A stretch of 64,000 bases of DNA, taken from NCBI GenBank assembly GCA_963676235.1, contig OY781044.1:930001-994000 (forward strand). Reading direction: 5' to 3'. Below are positions 18,101 to 26,523 of this stretch, piece by piece; the first letter of the stretch is position 1, and each line of letters begins with the position of its first letter. The notes under the pieces were generated by a model, which was not told the DNA's origin, searched no databases, and saw nothing but the letters and a program-made list of their open reading frames with translations. The position numbers and the translations under genes are program-made. This DNA comes from JALNYB01 sp963676235. Lineage in GTDB: Archaea > Thermoplasmatota > Thermoplasmata > Methanomassiliicoccales > Methanomethylophilaceae.

Positions 18101-18874
18101 TCACCCAATGATTTTTCTAATTTCTTTACCCTTTTCGACGGCTCTATCCAGACAGAGTGAAAGATCGTCACGTGTGATCGATCCCTTTCCGCCCTTTTGC
18201 ATAGCCCTGAAATTGCCATCGTCGTCGGTTGTGACGGTCATGCGGGCTGATGAAATCATTTCCTCGTCGAAATTTGGGTCTAGTATTAAATCGTTTCCTA
18301 TTTTTACGGATGTAATTGAGATAGGTGTGCAAGTTACAGGTAATGGTCTGTTCTTGCCTTTTCCATACTGTTCGGCCGGTATAATGGCATTTTTGAGTGC
18401 ACATACTGCCGCGAGGTTTGCCGCATCGAACAGGTTGCCGTCGTAATCGAGGGCATACATATCAATGAAACACATCCAAACCTCTTTTCCTGATTCAATG
18501 CATAGTTGGCTGACATCGATCATGCCCGACTCACGGATGCCACGGTCAACGACACGTGCCAATTCGATAGCAGTCTCGCTGGGGGGTCCTGATTCGAATG
18601 ATGCGTGTGCCATGGGGATGAGTTCTGCACCAGTGGTGAGAACTCCTACGTCTGGGCTATCTCCGAAAGGTGTTCCCGGGACGATTTTGACACCCGCGAT
18701 GATCTCGGTCTTTCCGAGTTTCACTCTTGCGGATCCGTCCGCGGATTCAATACATCCTACTATGGTCTCGATTTTTCTTATGTCTGCTGTTCCGCGTCCG
18801 TCTTCTCTTTTTCCTTCACAGAGGAGTTTCAGGATATGGTCGCGTTTGATCTCAGAGATTATAAAATCACTCAT
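18101..18874 (-). CDS. rrp42: Exosome complex subunit Rrp42
   Basis: A 257-residue RNase PH-fold protein. GKREDGRG near residue 20 and the length identify the Rrp42 branch, the non-catalytic partner that alternates with Rrp41 in the hexameric ring of the archaeal exosome. The ring degrades or tails RNA 3' ends. Its start overlaps the rrp41 end by 8 bases. Confidence 0.93.
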   Translation of the reverse strand: MSDFIISEIKRDHILKLLCEGKREDGRGTADIRKIETIVGCIESADGSARVKLGKTEIIAGVKIVPGTPFGDSPDVGVLTTGAELIPMAHASFESGPPSETAIELARVVDRGIRESGMIDVSQLCIESGKEVWMCFIDMYALDYDGNLFDAANLAAVCALKNAIIPAEQYGKGKNRPLPVTCTPISITSVKIGNDLILDPNFDEEMISSARMTVTTDDDGNFRAMQKGGKGSITRDDLSLCLDRAVEKGKEIRKIIG

Positions 18875-19613
18875 CGGAATCGACCTCCTCTTTCATCGAG
18901 GTGTAACGCTTTTTGAGCGCTTCCTTTTGAACATCATAGACTTCGTGGCAGGCCTTGTATGCCAGATCGATGGCATGATCGAACTCTTCACGGGTCATGT
19001 TTCCATCCATTTGAAGGAGAACGATCTCGTCAGTGGAAGGTACGATAGCAAGAGGCACATCTGCCTGTCCGAAGTTGTCTTCTTCTTTATTGAGGTCAAG
19101 AAGGACATGGTCGTCTGCTTTTCCTGCTGCTATTGCTGGAATGATATCCCTCATAGGGATACCTGCATCTGCAAGCGCGACGGATGCTGCGGTAAGACCT
19201 GCGCATCTGGTTCCTGCGTTTGCTTGAAGGATCTCGATGTAGACATCGATGGATGCACGGGGGAAGAGTTCTGTGAGAACTACTTTCTCCAATGCTTCTG
19301 CGATAATCTTCGAGATCTCTATTGACCTTCTGTCTGGTCCGGGTCTTTTCCTGTCGCTAACAGAGAAGGCTTCCATATTGTATTTGCATTGGATAATCGC
19401 TTTTGTAGGGTCCTGAAGATGTCTAGGGTGACATTCTCTCGGGCCATATACTGCTGCGAGTACCTTGTTCTTTCCAATTTCTAAGTATGCAGATCCATCA
19501 GCGTTGCTGAGGACTCCCGCTTCAATTTTGATGGGCCTTTTCTCTTCGGCAGTCCTGCCGTCGATTCTGAGACCTTCATCATTAACTAATACCATATCAG
19601 TGTGTCCGCTCAT
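18867..19613 (-). CDS. rrp41: Exosome complex exonuclease Rrp41
   Basis: The catalytic RNase PH-fold subunit of the exosome ring. RPIKIEAGVL near the start, RRSIEISKII in the middle and the acidic motif LDLNKEEDNFGQADVPLA near residue 175 carry RNA- and metal-binding residues. The frame opens at 19619, but the ATG at 19613 (MSGHTDMVL) has GGGGAGG at proper spacing. The protein normally shows a C-terminal acidic tail, as here. Confidence 0.94.
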   Translation of the reverse strand: MSGHTDMVLVNDEGLRIDGRTAEEKRPIKIEAGVLSNADGSAYLEIGKNKVLAAVYGPRECHPRHLQDPTKAIIQCKYNMEAFSVSDRKRPGPDRRSIEISKIIAEALEKVVLTELFPRASIDVYIEILQANAGTRCAGLTAASVALADAGIPMRDIIPAIAAGKADDHVLLDLNKEEDNFGQADVPLAIVPSTDEIVLLQMDGNMTREEFDHAIDLAYKACHEVYDVQKEALKKRYTSMKEEVDSDE

Positions 19614-19615
19614 GA

Positions 19616-20329
19616 TCATTCCTCCCCGTTGTCGTCTTCGTCTGCGACCTGCGGGAGTTTGTTTTCGATAAATTCTTTAACTTTTTCCGTAAGGTTACTG
19701 GATTGTGCGTTTGCCTCGATCATCTTGATCGCTGCAACAGCGACATCTGTGTTTTCGTCGTCGCCGTCTACCCAAATCCTACCATTCTGACCTACAAATA
19801 TACGGCAGTCGGTAAGGTTCTTGATCATTTGGATCATTGAGCCGCTTTTTCCGATAATCCTGGAGACTTTGGAATGAGGGATTTCGACAATCTGTCCACC
19901 TTCGATTCTTCTAAGTCCTGAATCTTTCATTGTGACTTGGATCTTTTTGCTCTCGTCCACCATAAGTACCTTGAGCATTACAACATTTCCAAGATTCAAA
20001 TATCTGGATGTGTCCCCGAATTCGACTTTCCATGGAACCTCATTCACATGGAGGGGTGCGGGATAAGGTGCATTGATGTCGACCAGCCAATTGGAGGGTC
20101 CGATATCTATGATGACTCCGAGGACCGTGTCACCGGTGCTTGGCATGTAACATCCTCCCAAGGGGATGACGTTTACATTATTCTGAAATATGTTCTTGAC
20201 GCCTAATACGCTGGCGTATACATTGCCGTCGAGCACGTATGTGTTGTTACCGGCATTCATTCCGCTGTCATCCAGCAGATCTCCCGGGACCACTATCTCA
20301 CGTGCGGGTCTGGCGCTTCTTTTTTCCAT
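19616..20329 (-). CDS. rrp4: Exosome complex RNA-binding subunit Rrp4
   Basis: A 237-residue cap protein of the exosome. It has an N-terminal domain, an S1 domain (about 65-145) and a KH domain with IIGKSGSMIQMI near 170. It threads RNA into the Rrp41/42 ring. The acidic tail overlaps the rrp41 Shine-Dalgarno region. The gap to SBDS is 24 bases. Confidence 0.94.
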   Translation of the reverse strand: MEKRSARPAREIVVPGDLLDDSGMNAGNNTYVLDGNVYASVLGVKNIFQNNVNVIPLGGCYMPSTGDTVLGVIIDIGPSNWLVDINAPYPAPLHVNEVPWKVEFGDTSRYLNLGNVVMLKVLMVDESKKIQVTMKDSGLRRIEGGQIVEIPHSKVSRIIGKSGSMIQMIKNLTDCRIFVGQNGRIWVDGDDENTDVAVAAIKMIEANAQSSNLTEKVKEFIENKLPQVADEDDNGEE

Positions 20330-20353
20330 TTTATCACTTCTCGCGAATGTTAT

Positions 20354-21049
20354 TTAATTGATTAGTTTGACCGAGGCTGCTCCCTTGGTCCGGTGTTTTA
20401 GCTTCTCACTCAGTTCGGTAACAAGTCCTGCAGGTAACTCCATCGTGCCTATCCAAGATCCATCTGCTTCCCATTCTTCCCTGTCTACGATACCGTAATG
20501 AATCAGATCATCATAGCAACGACCGTAATCCTCTCCTTTGATTTTGATCACGATTTTGCTTTTCTCGAATCTAATTGGGATGAGCGGGCGCAAAAGTTTC
20601 ATGGCCTCTTCTATTTCTTTGTCGAGAGGTTTGAACGGGTCTACATGGAATTTGACTTCCTCGAGAGCCAGTTTGATCCTCATCGGGGGATGAGGCAGTT
20701 TTGTTTGAGGGTTGATCGCATTAGCAGAGATGTATGTTATCACCTGATGCATTTTCACGTCGAGCATTTCTTTACGTTGCTCAGCGGTGATCTGTACCTC
20801 TCCTTTCTCAATGATTTTTCTTGCTATTATAGAAATATCATCGGTTCCAAAGGTTTCTTTAATCTTTTCTTCAGCTGGACGGGTTCCTTTGCTTGCATTT
20901 TTGAAAACCTCTTCGACTGCTAAGTATTCGATAAGATCAACTTGTTTTCCCTGTTTGATGATATTCATCGCTGCAGGGTCAAGCATGATTTCAAAGGTTT
21001 CACCATGGCTTTCTAGCCTGGCTATTATCGCGTCGTCGAGATTTACCAT
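20354..21049 (-). CDS. Ribosome maturation protein SBDS (Sdo1) homologue
   Basis: A 231-residue three-domain SBDS protein: N-terminal FYSH domain with LDDAIIARLESHGE, central helices (EMLDVKMHQVITYISANAI) and a ferredoxin-like C-terminus. In eukaryotes it helps release eIF6 from nascent 60S subunits; a similar late 50S step is presumed in archaea. It lies 12 bases after psmA, the usual archaeal order. Confidence 0.94.
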   Translation of the reverse strand: MVNLDDAIIARLESHGETFEIMLDPAAMNIIKQGKQVDLIEYLAVEEVFKNASKGTRPAEEKIKETFGTDDISIIARKIIEKGEVQITAEQRKEMLDVKMHQVITYISANAINPQTKLPHPPMRIKLALEEVKFHVDPFKPLDKEIEEAMKLLRPLIPIRFEKSKIVIKIKGEDYGRCYDDLIHYGIVDREEWEADGSWIGTMELPAGLVTELSEKLKHRTKGAASVKLIN

Positions 21050-21061
21050 GTCAGTACCTAT

Positions 21062-21826
21062 TCAAGTCTTGCTGACTGTTTTAGAGGTCTCGGTTTCCGA
21101 AGGACCCTTTAATTTCTTGTCTTTTTCGATAACTTTCGAGATCTCAGCTTCCGAGAGTCTTCTGAATTTCTTGTCTTTTTCGACAATACCGACTTCAACA
21201 GAGTTAGCCGTGGGCGTCTCTTCGATAGCGGCACCGAGTGCCTTAAGTCCGAGTTTTGCTGCTGCTTCAAAGGTCATTTTGTCTTTGAATTCTTTTTCGA
21301 ATATGTCCATGACTACGGGGCGTCCAGATCCGATACACGTTGCCTTGTATGCCACGAGGGCACCGGAGGGGTCGGTCTCGAAAAGATGTATTCCAAGGTC
21401 GTCAACGCCTGCCATGAGCAATGCTGTACCGAACGGGCGTACTCCGCCGTACTGAGTGTAATTTTGTTTGTAGTCGCAGATTTTTTTCACGAGTAATTCA
21501 ACGGTAATGTTTTCACCGTAGTTTACTTTGTGAATTTGTGCGATCTTTCTCGCTTCGTCTACGAGGATTCTTGCGTCAGCTACGAGACCAGATGTTGCGC
21601 ATCCGATATAATCATCGATATCGTAGATCTTTTCGATGGATCTGGGCTCCACCAATTTGCTAGATACTCTTTTATCGACAACAAGGATAACTCCATCCTT
21701 GAATTTGAGTCCGATTGTGGTCGTACCCTTTTTGACTGCCTCACGGGCGTACTCGACCTGGAACAATCTTCCGTCAGGAGAGAAAACAGTTATTCCCCTG
21801 TCATATGCCATTTGTCCTGGTTGCAT
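21062..21826 (-). CDS. psmA: Proteasome subunit alpha with duplicated C-terminal segment
   Basis: About 254 residues. The gate-forming N-terminus (MQPGQMAYDRGITVFSPDG) and the fold are typical of the alpha ring of the 20S proteasome. The usual C-terminal helix EKDKKFRRLSEAEISKVI is followed immediately by a second 18-residue copy, EKDKKLKGPSETETSKTV, so the tail is longer than normal. The frame opens at 21856, but MQPG at 21826 has GGAG upstream and fits the family. It has its own TATA box. Confidence 0.93.
   Translation of the reverse strand: MQPGQMAYDRGITVFSPDGRLFQVEYAREAVKKGTTTIGLKFKDGVILVVDKRVSSKLVEPRSIEKIYDIDDYIGCATSGLVADARILVDEARKIAQIHKVNYGENITVELLVKKICDYKQNYTQYGGVRPFGTALLMAGVDDLGIHLFETDPSGALVAYKATCIGSGRPVVMDIFEKEFKDKMTFEAAAKLGLKALGAAIEETPTANSVEVGIVEKDKKFRRLSEAEISKVIEKDKKLKGPSETETSKTVSKT
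21074..21181 (-). repeat. Two tandem 54-bp units in the 3' end of psmA
   Basis: Unit one (21128-21181) and unit two (21074-21127) both start with codons for EKDKK followed by a Lys/Arg then Ser-Glu pattern; the first 17 bases are identical and later parts are diverged. The unit equals 18 codons, so frame is kept. It looks like an older in-frame tandem duplication of the C-terminal helix. Confidence 0.75.
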
Positions 21827-21867
21827 GTGATTAATACTCCTTATATTCGCGACCACATTCGCACAGC

Positions 21868-21878
21868 AGTATATATGG
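21868..21878 (-). promoter_or_regulatory. TATA box for psmA
   Basis: On the minus strand CATATATACTG lies about 45 bases upstream of the psmA ATG, in the 78-base gap after rnp2. This suggests that psmA and the genes below it can be transcribed independently of the two genes upstream. Confidence 0.55.
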
Positions 21879-21904
21879 GTTTACAGTCGCGTATTAAATA
21901 GAGT

Positions 21905-22216
21905 TCAATGTTTTTTCGATGTATTATTTTTTAATTCGGGATATCTGTCTCTAAGTGTTCTCAGAGTTCCTGATGTGAGTATTGATCTGGAATATGAATC
22001 AGCAATATTCATGATTTCTATCGAACGGTCAATTTGATCGGGCGAACATCGTATTATGGCTCTAGATGAACTGCACTGGATGATATAAAGCGCCTCTTCA
22101 TTCTTGCAGATGCTGTTGGTGGTTCTGATCAATGATTCTTTTGTAATATTGGGAGAAACTTCAAACACGATGTACCTGCGTCTCCCACGTTCTGATTTAA
22201 CTACCAATTCATTCAC
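21905..22216 (-). CDS. rnp2: Ribonuclease P protein component 2 (Pop5 homologue)
   Basis: A 103-residue protein with the Pop5 signature RRRYIVFEVSP near residue 12 and a C-terminal SGTLRTLRDRY segment. It is a protein cofactor of RNase P, which removes tRNA 5' leaders. Location directly upstream of psmA and SBDS is typical in archaea. Its start overlaps the stop of the upstream RING-like gene by 4 bases. Confidence 0.85.
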   Translation of the reverse strand: MNELVVKSERGRRRYIVFEVSPNITKESLIRTTNSICKNEEALYIIQCSSSRAIIRCSPDQIDRSIEIMNIADSYSRSILTSGTLRTLRDRYPELKNNTSKKH

Positions 22217-22731
22217 TTCTTTTCTTTGTATACATGCATCGAAACGCTTTCATAGATTGCTCCGCATTTTTTACATACGGGTTTGCTCATATCCACTCTG
22301 TTTCCACATTTGCATATGAAGGTTTCATCTTTACGTGGCAATACGGCACCGCATTCGCAAATATTTCCTTTTACGAACCTTCCGCAGATAGGACATCTTG
22401 TTTTTATCGGGTCTCTGATCTCCATGGTCTCGTATTTAGCACCGCAGTAGGGACATGCATCTGTAGGTTTTGCACAGGCATCGTGGAAGATCTTTCCACA
22501 AGTGCAAATAGCGATAGTATCGTCGGCAATGTTTCCGCGACATATTTCACACTTTTTTTCATCTTCTCCTTCATCCAAAAAATAGGTAGATTTTTCGGAT
22601 TTGATGCCATTCAATTTGCTACTAATCTTGTATTTTCCGAATACGTATGATTGTACTACAAAGAGTATGGCTGCAACTATGACCAACCCTATGATTATAC
22701 CCAGTGTAATGATGTCATTTCCTAAGTCCAT
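22213..22731 (-). CDS. Membrane-anchored RING-CH-like zinc protein
   Basis: A 172-residue protein: one transmembrane helix at about 8-29, a linker, then a C4HC3 array C61-C64-C76-C78-H83-C86-C93-C96 resembling RING-CH or PHD fingers, then two zinc ribbons (C113/C116/C125/C127 and C140/C142/C153/C156). The zinc part would face the cytoplasm if the N-terminus is outside. It is the first gene of the rnp2-psmA operon. Whether it binds RNA, ubiquitin-like proteins or proteasome clients is unknown. Confidence 0.7.
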   Translation of the reverse strand: MDLGNDIITLGIIIGLVIVAAILFVVQSYVFGKYKISSKLNGIKSEKSTYFLDEGEDEKKCEICRGNIADDTIAICTCGKIFHDACAKPTDACPYCGAKYETMEIRDPIKTRCPICGRFVKGNICECGAVLPRKDETFICKCGNRVDMSKPVCKKCGAIYESVSMHVYKEKK

Positions 22732-23071
22732 GTTGTACGTATATAAAATTTGGCTTTTTAATACTTCGCAGAAATGAGCAATCGATTGAAAATTATGCGC
22801 ATACGATTTTTGAATATTTATGCAATTATGTTACATAAAATATTGTAGAATTACCTTTTTAGGTAATATAGAAACTATAGGTGATATTCATTATCTGGGT
22901 CTGTTAAAAAATTAGTAACCTAAAAACGATACAATACAAAAGCAATTTTTCAAAAAATTATCGTTTGTAAAGCACTGTTGAGTTTATAAACGTTGCGTAA
23001 TAAGGGTTTTAATTAGGAAAACCATTTCCCAAATCATTCCAATCACCAATTGGTATGACGGAGGCAAAGAT
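22732..23071 (+). promoter_or_regulatory. Promoter and leader of the hdrA-mvhDGA operon
   Basis: A 340-base AT-rich gap between divergent genes. A TATA-like TTTATAAA lies at 22983-22990, which would give a leader of about 60 bases ending in GGAGG at 23060. Upstream there is a perfect hairpin ATTACCT/AGGTAAT with a TTTT loop (22850-22867) and a wider inverted repeat AAACGATA (22924-22931) / TATCGTTT (22959-22966). These may be regulator sites. Confidence 0.5.
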
Positions 23072-26000
23072 TTGACGAAATCAGCATTAGTTATCGGTGG
23101 AGGAATCGCAGGTATTCAGGCATCATTGGATCTTGCAGACAGGAACATTCACGTCTATTTGGTAGAAAAATTAGCTTCTATCGGTGGAACAATGTGCCGT
23201 CTCGACAAGACATTCCCAACGAATGACTGTTCCGCTTGTATTCTCTCGCCAAAAATGGCAGACTGTATCGGACATCCGAACATAACCACACTCACGTTCC
23301 ATGAGGTTCTGAAAGTTGATGGAGAGGCCGGAAATTTCAAAGTAAAGCTTTTGAAGAAGGCCAGGTACGTTGACCCTACCGCATGTACGGCTTGTGGAGA
23401 TTGTATTGCAAAATGTCCTTCAAAGGGCATTCCGGATCAGTTCGAGTATGGACTGGCAACCAGGAAGGCAATATATATTCCGCATGCACAGGCAGTGCCC
23501 AGAGTAGCTCTTATCGATGCAGAACATTGTAATATGCTCACAAAAGGAAAGTGCGGAGTATGTGCAAAGGTCTGTGGTAAGAAAGCCATCAATTATGAAG
23601 ACAAAGATGAAGAGTTTACAGTCGAAGTAGGCTCTATAATCGCAGCAGCCGGATTCAAGGTCTGGAATGCTAATGTTGCAACTGAGTACGGATACGGCAG
23701 ATTCAAGAACGTCGTCACCGCACTCGAGTATGAGAGGATGATGTGCGCATCAGGACCAGACAAAGGTCATATAAAGGTCCCCTCTACAGGCGAAGAGCCA
23801 AAGAGAATCGCATTCATACAGTGCTGTGGATCGCGTTCGCAGAAAGCCGGATGGAAGAAATACTGTTCATCCGTGTGTTGTATGTACGCAACAAAAGAGG
23901 CAATGCTCACAAAAGAGCACATAGAGGATGTCAAAGAAGATATCTACTTTATGGATATCAGGTCATACGGAAAAGAATTCGAGGCCTACATTCACAGAGG
24001 AGAGGATCAGTATAAAATCAATATGCATAGGTCCTCGCGTGTGTCCAACGTAGATGAAGACCCGGTGACAAAGGAACTAACAGTCAATTATACGGATAAA
24101 GATAACAATGGTGTATCCGAAATTTATGATCTCGTAGTTCTTTCAGTCGGACTTAATCCACCTGATGGAGCACAGGACCTTGCAAACATCTTGGGCATCG
24201 AGCTCAATGAATATGGATTCTGTAAGACGACAGTCTTTGATCCACTTAACACTACAAAGAAAGGTATCTTTGTAACAGGATGTTTTGCAGCACCTAAGGA
24301 TATTCCTACAGCTGTTGCAGAGGCAAGTGGTTCCGCAGGAAAAGCAGGAGCTTTCATCGTCGATGAGAACTTCATACCTTGTGCACCAAAAGTCTACCCA
24401 GTAGAGAAGAATGTGGAAGGCAAAGAACCCCGTATTGGAGTTTGGATATGCCACTGTGGTGTAAATATCGGATCTGTGGTCGATGTACCGGCAGTTACTG
24501 AATATGCAAAAACACTCCCCGGTGTCGTAATGTCTAATGAAACGCAGTATGCATGTGCACAGGACTGTCTTGAGGCTATTTCGAAAGCAATTCAAGAGAA
24601 TGACCTCAACAGGGTTGTCGTTGCATCATGTACGCCTAGGACTCACGAGCCTCTCTTCAGAGAAGCATGCCGTGAGGGAGGATTGAACAAGTATCTCTTC
24701 AACATGGCAAACATCCGTGACCAGTGTTCATGGATCCATATGCATTCACCTGAGGCAGCGACTGCAAAGGCAAAGGATCTTACTAGAATGGCTATTGCAA
24801 AAGTGGCACTTCTTGAACCCCTCGTTGGATCTGAGATCCCCGTTACAAATGCAGCGGCGGTCATCGGTGGTGGAATTACAGGTATGGCAGCAGCAATCGA
24901 TATTGCAGCACAGGGAATTCCTGTACACATATTCGAGAAAGAGAACCATCTCGGTGGATTCGCACTCAAATTCAATCACAAAGAGGATGGAGTTTCAGTC
25001 AGCGATTACATCAAGAAGCAGATAGAGGCGGTTACAAAATCTCCAAAGATCACCGTTCATACCGGAATTACCATAAAGGACATTCCAGGATTTGTAGGAA
25101 ACTTCAAGGTTCAGCTTACCAACGGTGAGGAATATCCTGTCGGTGGAGTAATCTTTGCAACAGGTGCAGGAGAGTACAAGCCTGTTGAATACAACTATGG
25201 ATCGGACAAGAAGGTCATGACCGTTGTCGAGGCAGAGAAAGAGATCGCAGATGACAAATTCAAGGGAAAGAATGTCGCATTCATTCAATGTATCGGATCA
25301 AGGTCCGAGACAGTCAAGTACTGTTCACGTGTATGTTGCGCATCTTCGTTAAGAAATGCCATCCAGATCAAGATGAAGGACCCAACAGCCAATGTTACTG
25401 TCATCCACAAGGATATCAGGACATATGGATTCCGCGAGGAACTCTATAACAAAGCATGTCAGGTCGGAGTTAAATTCCTCAGATATTGTGTAGATGACAA
25501 ACTTCCAGATTTCACTGGTAGCACCGTCAAAGCACATGATTCTATCCTCGGCGAGGACATCGAGATCCCAGTAGACACTCTGATACTTGCAGCAGGTATA
25601 ACCCCGCTCCGTGAGGAGAAGGAGCACATTGCTCAGATGGTAAAAGTTCCGATAAGCAAAGATGGATTCTTCTTCGAGGCTCATCAGAAATTGAGGCCGG
25701 TAGATTTCGCTACAGAGGGAGTATACATGGCAGGTACGGCACACTGGCCCAAATTCATGGATGAGTGTATCGCACAGGCTTCTGGAGCAGCGGCAAGAAT
25801 GTTGACTGTCATATCTAAAGACAAGATCGTCTCCGATGGTATTGTAGCAGTCTCCAACCACGACGTCTGTGATGGATGCGGTGTTTGTGAGGGATGCTGT
25901 GATTACAACGCTATCACGATCGATGCTGATCCAGTATCTGGAAGGTTGAAGAGCAACGTGAACCCTGGTCTCTGTAAGGGATGCGGTTCATGTGTTGCTT

Positions 26001-26098
26001 CATGTCCTGCCGGAGCAATGGAGCAGAGAGGATTCAGGAACAAACAGATCATCGCTGAGATCGATGCACTTCTTGATTACCCTGTAGGAGGAGCGTGA
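23072..26098 (+). CDS. hdrA: Heterodisulfide reductase subunit A, double-module form
   Basis: A 1008-residue flavoprotein. Residues about 450-1008 match canonical HdrA from its N-terminal RIGVWICHCGVNIGSVVDV through the FAD motif GGGITGMAA (about 599) to two ferredoxin clusters near 928-985 (CDGCGVCEGC, CKGCGSCVASC). Residues 1-445 add a second FAD module (GGGIAGIQA at 9) with CTACGDCIAKC and CGVCAKVC clusters. HdrA bifurcates electrons from hydrogen to ferredoxin and to HdrBC. The start is TTG with GGAGG eight bases upstream. It heads the hdrA-mvhDGA operon. Confidence 0.93.
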   Translation: MTKSALVIGGGIAGIQASLDLADRNIHVYLVEKLASIGGTMCRLDKTFPTNDCSACILSPKMADCIGHPNITTLTFHEVLKVDGEAGNFKVKLLKKARYVDPTACTACGDCIAKCPSKGIPDQFEYGLATRKAIYIPHAQAVPRVALIDAEHCNMLTKGKCGVCAKVCGKKAINYEDKDEEFTVEVGSIIAAAGFKVWNANVATEYGYGRFKNVVTALEYERMMCASGPDKGHIKVPSTGEEPKRIAFIQCCGSRSQKAGWKKYCSSVCCMYATKEAMLTKEHIEDVKEDIYFMDIRSYGKEFEAYIHRGEDQYKINMHRSSRVSNVDEDPVTKELTVNYTDKDNNGVSEIYDLVVLSVGLNPPDGAQDLANILGIELNEYGFCKTTVFDPLNTTKKGIFVTGCFAAPKDIPTAVAEASGSAGKAGAFIVDENFIPCAPKVYPVEKNVEGKEPRIGVWICHCGVNIGSVVDVPAVTEYAKTLPGVVMSNETQYACAQDCLEAISKAIQENDLNRVVVASCTPRTHEPLFREACREGGLNKYLFNMANIRDQCSWIHMHSPEAATAKAKDLTRMAIAKVALLEPLVGSEIPVTNAAAVIGGGITGMAAAIDIAAQGIPVHIFEKENHLGGFALKFNHKEDGVSVSDYIKKQIEAVTKSPKITVHTGITIKDIPGFVGNFKVQLTNGEEYPVGGVIFATGAGEYKPVEYNYGSDKKVMTVVEAEKEIADDKFKGKNVAFIQCIGSRSETVKYCSRVCCASSLRNAIQIKMKDPTANVTVIHKDIRTYGFREELYNKACQVGVKFLRYCVDDKLPDFTGSTVKAHDSILGEDIEIPVDTLILAAGITPLREEKEHIAQMVKVPISKDGFFFEAHQKLRPVDFATEGVYMAGTAHWPKFMDECIAQASGAAARMLTVISKDKIVSDGIVAVSNHDVCDGCGVCEGCCDYNAITIDADPVSGRLKSNVNPGLCKGCGSCVASCPAGAMEQRGFRNKQIIAEIDALLDYPVGGA

Positions 26099-26103
26099 TT
26101 ATT

Positions 26104-26523
26104 ATGGCAGACTTTGAACCAAGAATAGTAGCATTCTGTTGCAACTGGTGTTCATATGCGGGAGCAGACGGCGCAGGAGTCGGAAGACTTCAGATGCCAA
26201 CCAATTTCCGTATTATCAGGACCATGTGCACAGCAAGGGTTGATCCTGAGTTCGTTCTCAGGGCCCTATCGAAAGGGGCTGACGGTGTGATCGTCCTCGG
26301 ATGTCATCCGGCAGACTGCCACTACATCGGTGGAAATTATAGAGCAAGGAGGAGAATCGCACTCTTGAGACTTATTCTTGAGCAGTATGGATTCGATGCC
26401 AAGAGATTGAGACTCGAGTGGGTTTCAGCCTCCGAGGGAGAGAAATTCCAGAATACTATGACAGAATTCGTTAATACGATCAAAGCACTCGGACCTACTC
26501 CAGTGCAGAAGGAGGTGAACTAA
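26104..26523 (+). CDS. mvhD: F420-non-reducing hydrogenase iron-sulfur subunit MvhD
   Basis: A 139-residue [2Fe-2S] protein, starting MADFEPRIVAFCCNWCSYAG with CTARV, then GCHPADCHY. It passes electrons from the MvhAG hydrogenase to HdrA. A frame from GTG at 26095 exists, but ATG at 26104 matches homologues and has AGGAGGAG upstream. Lies 5 bases after hdrA; its TAA overlaps the ATG of mvhG. Confidence 0.94.
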   Translation: MADFEPRIVAFCCNWCSYAGADGAGVGRLQMPTNFRIIRTMCTARVDPEFVLRALSKGADGVIVLGCHPADCHYIGGNYRARRRIALLRLILEQYGFDAKRLRLEWVSASEGEKFQNTMTEFVNTIKALGPTPVQKEVN

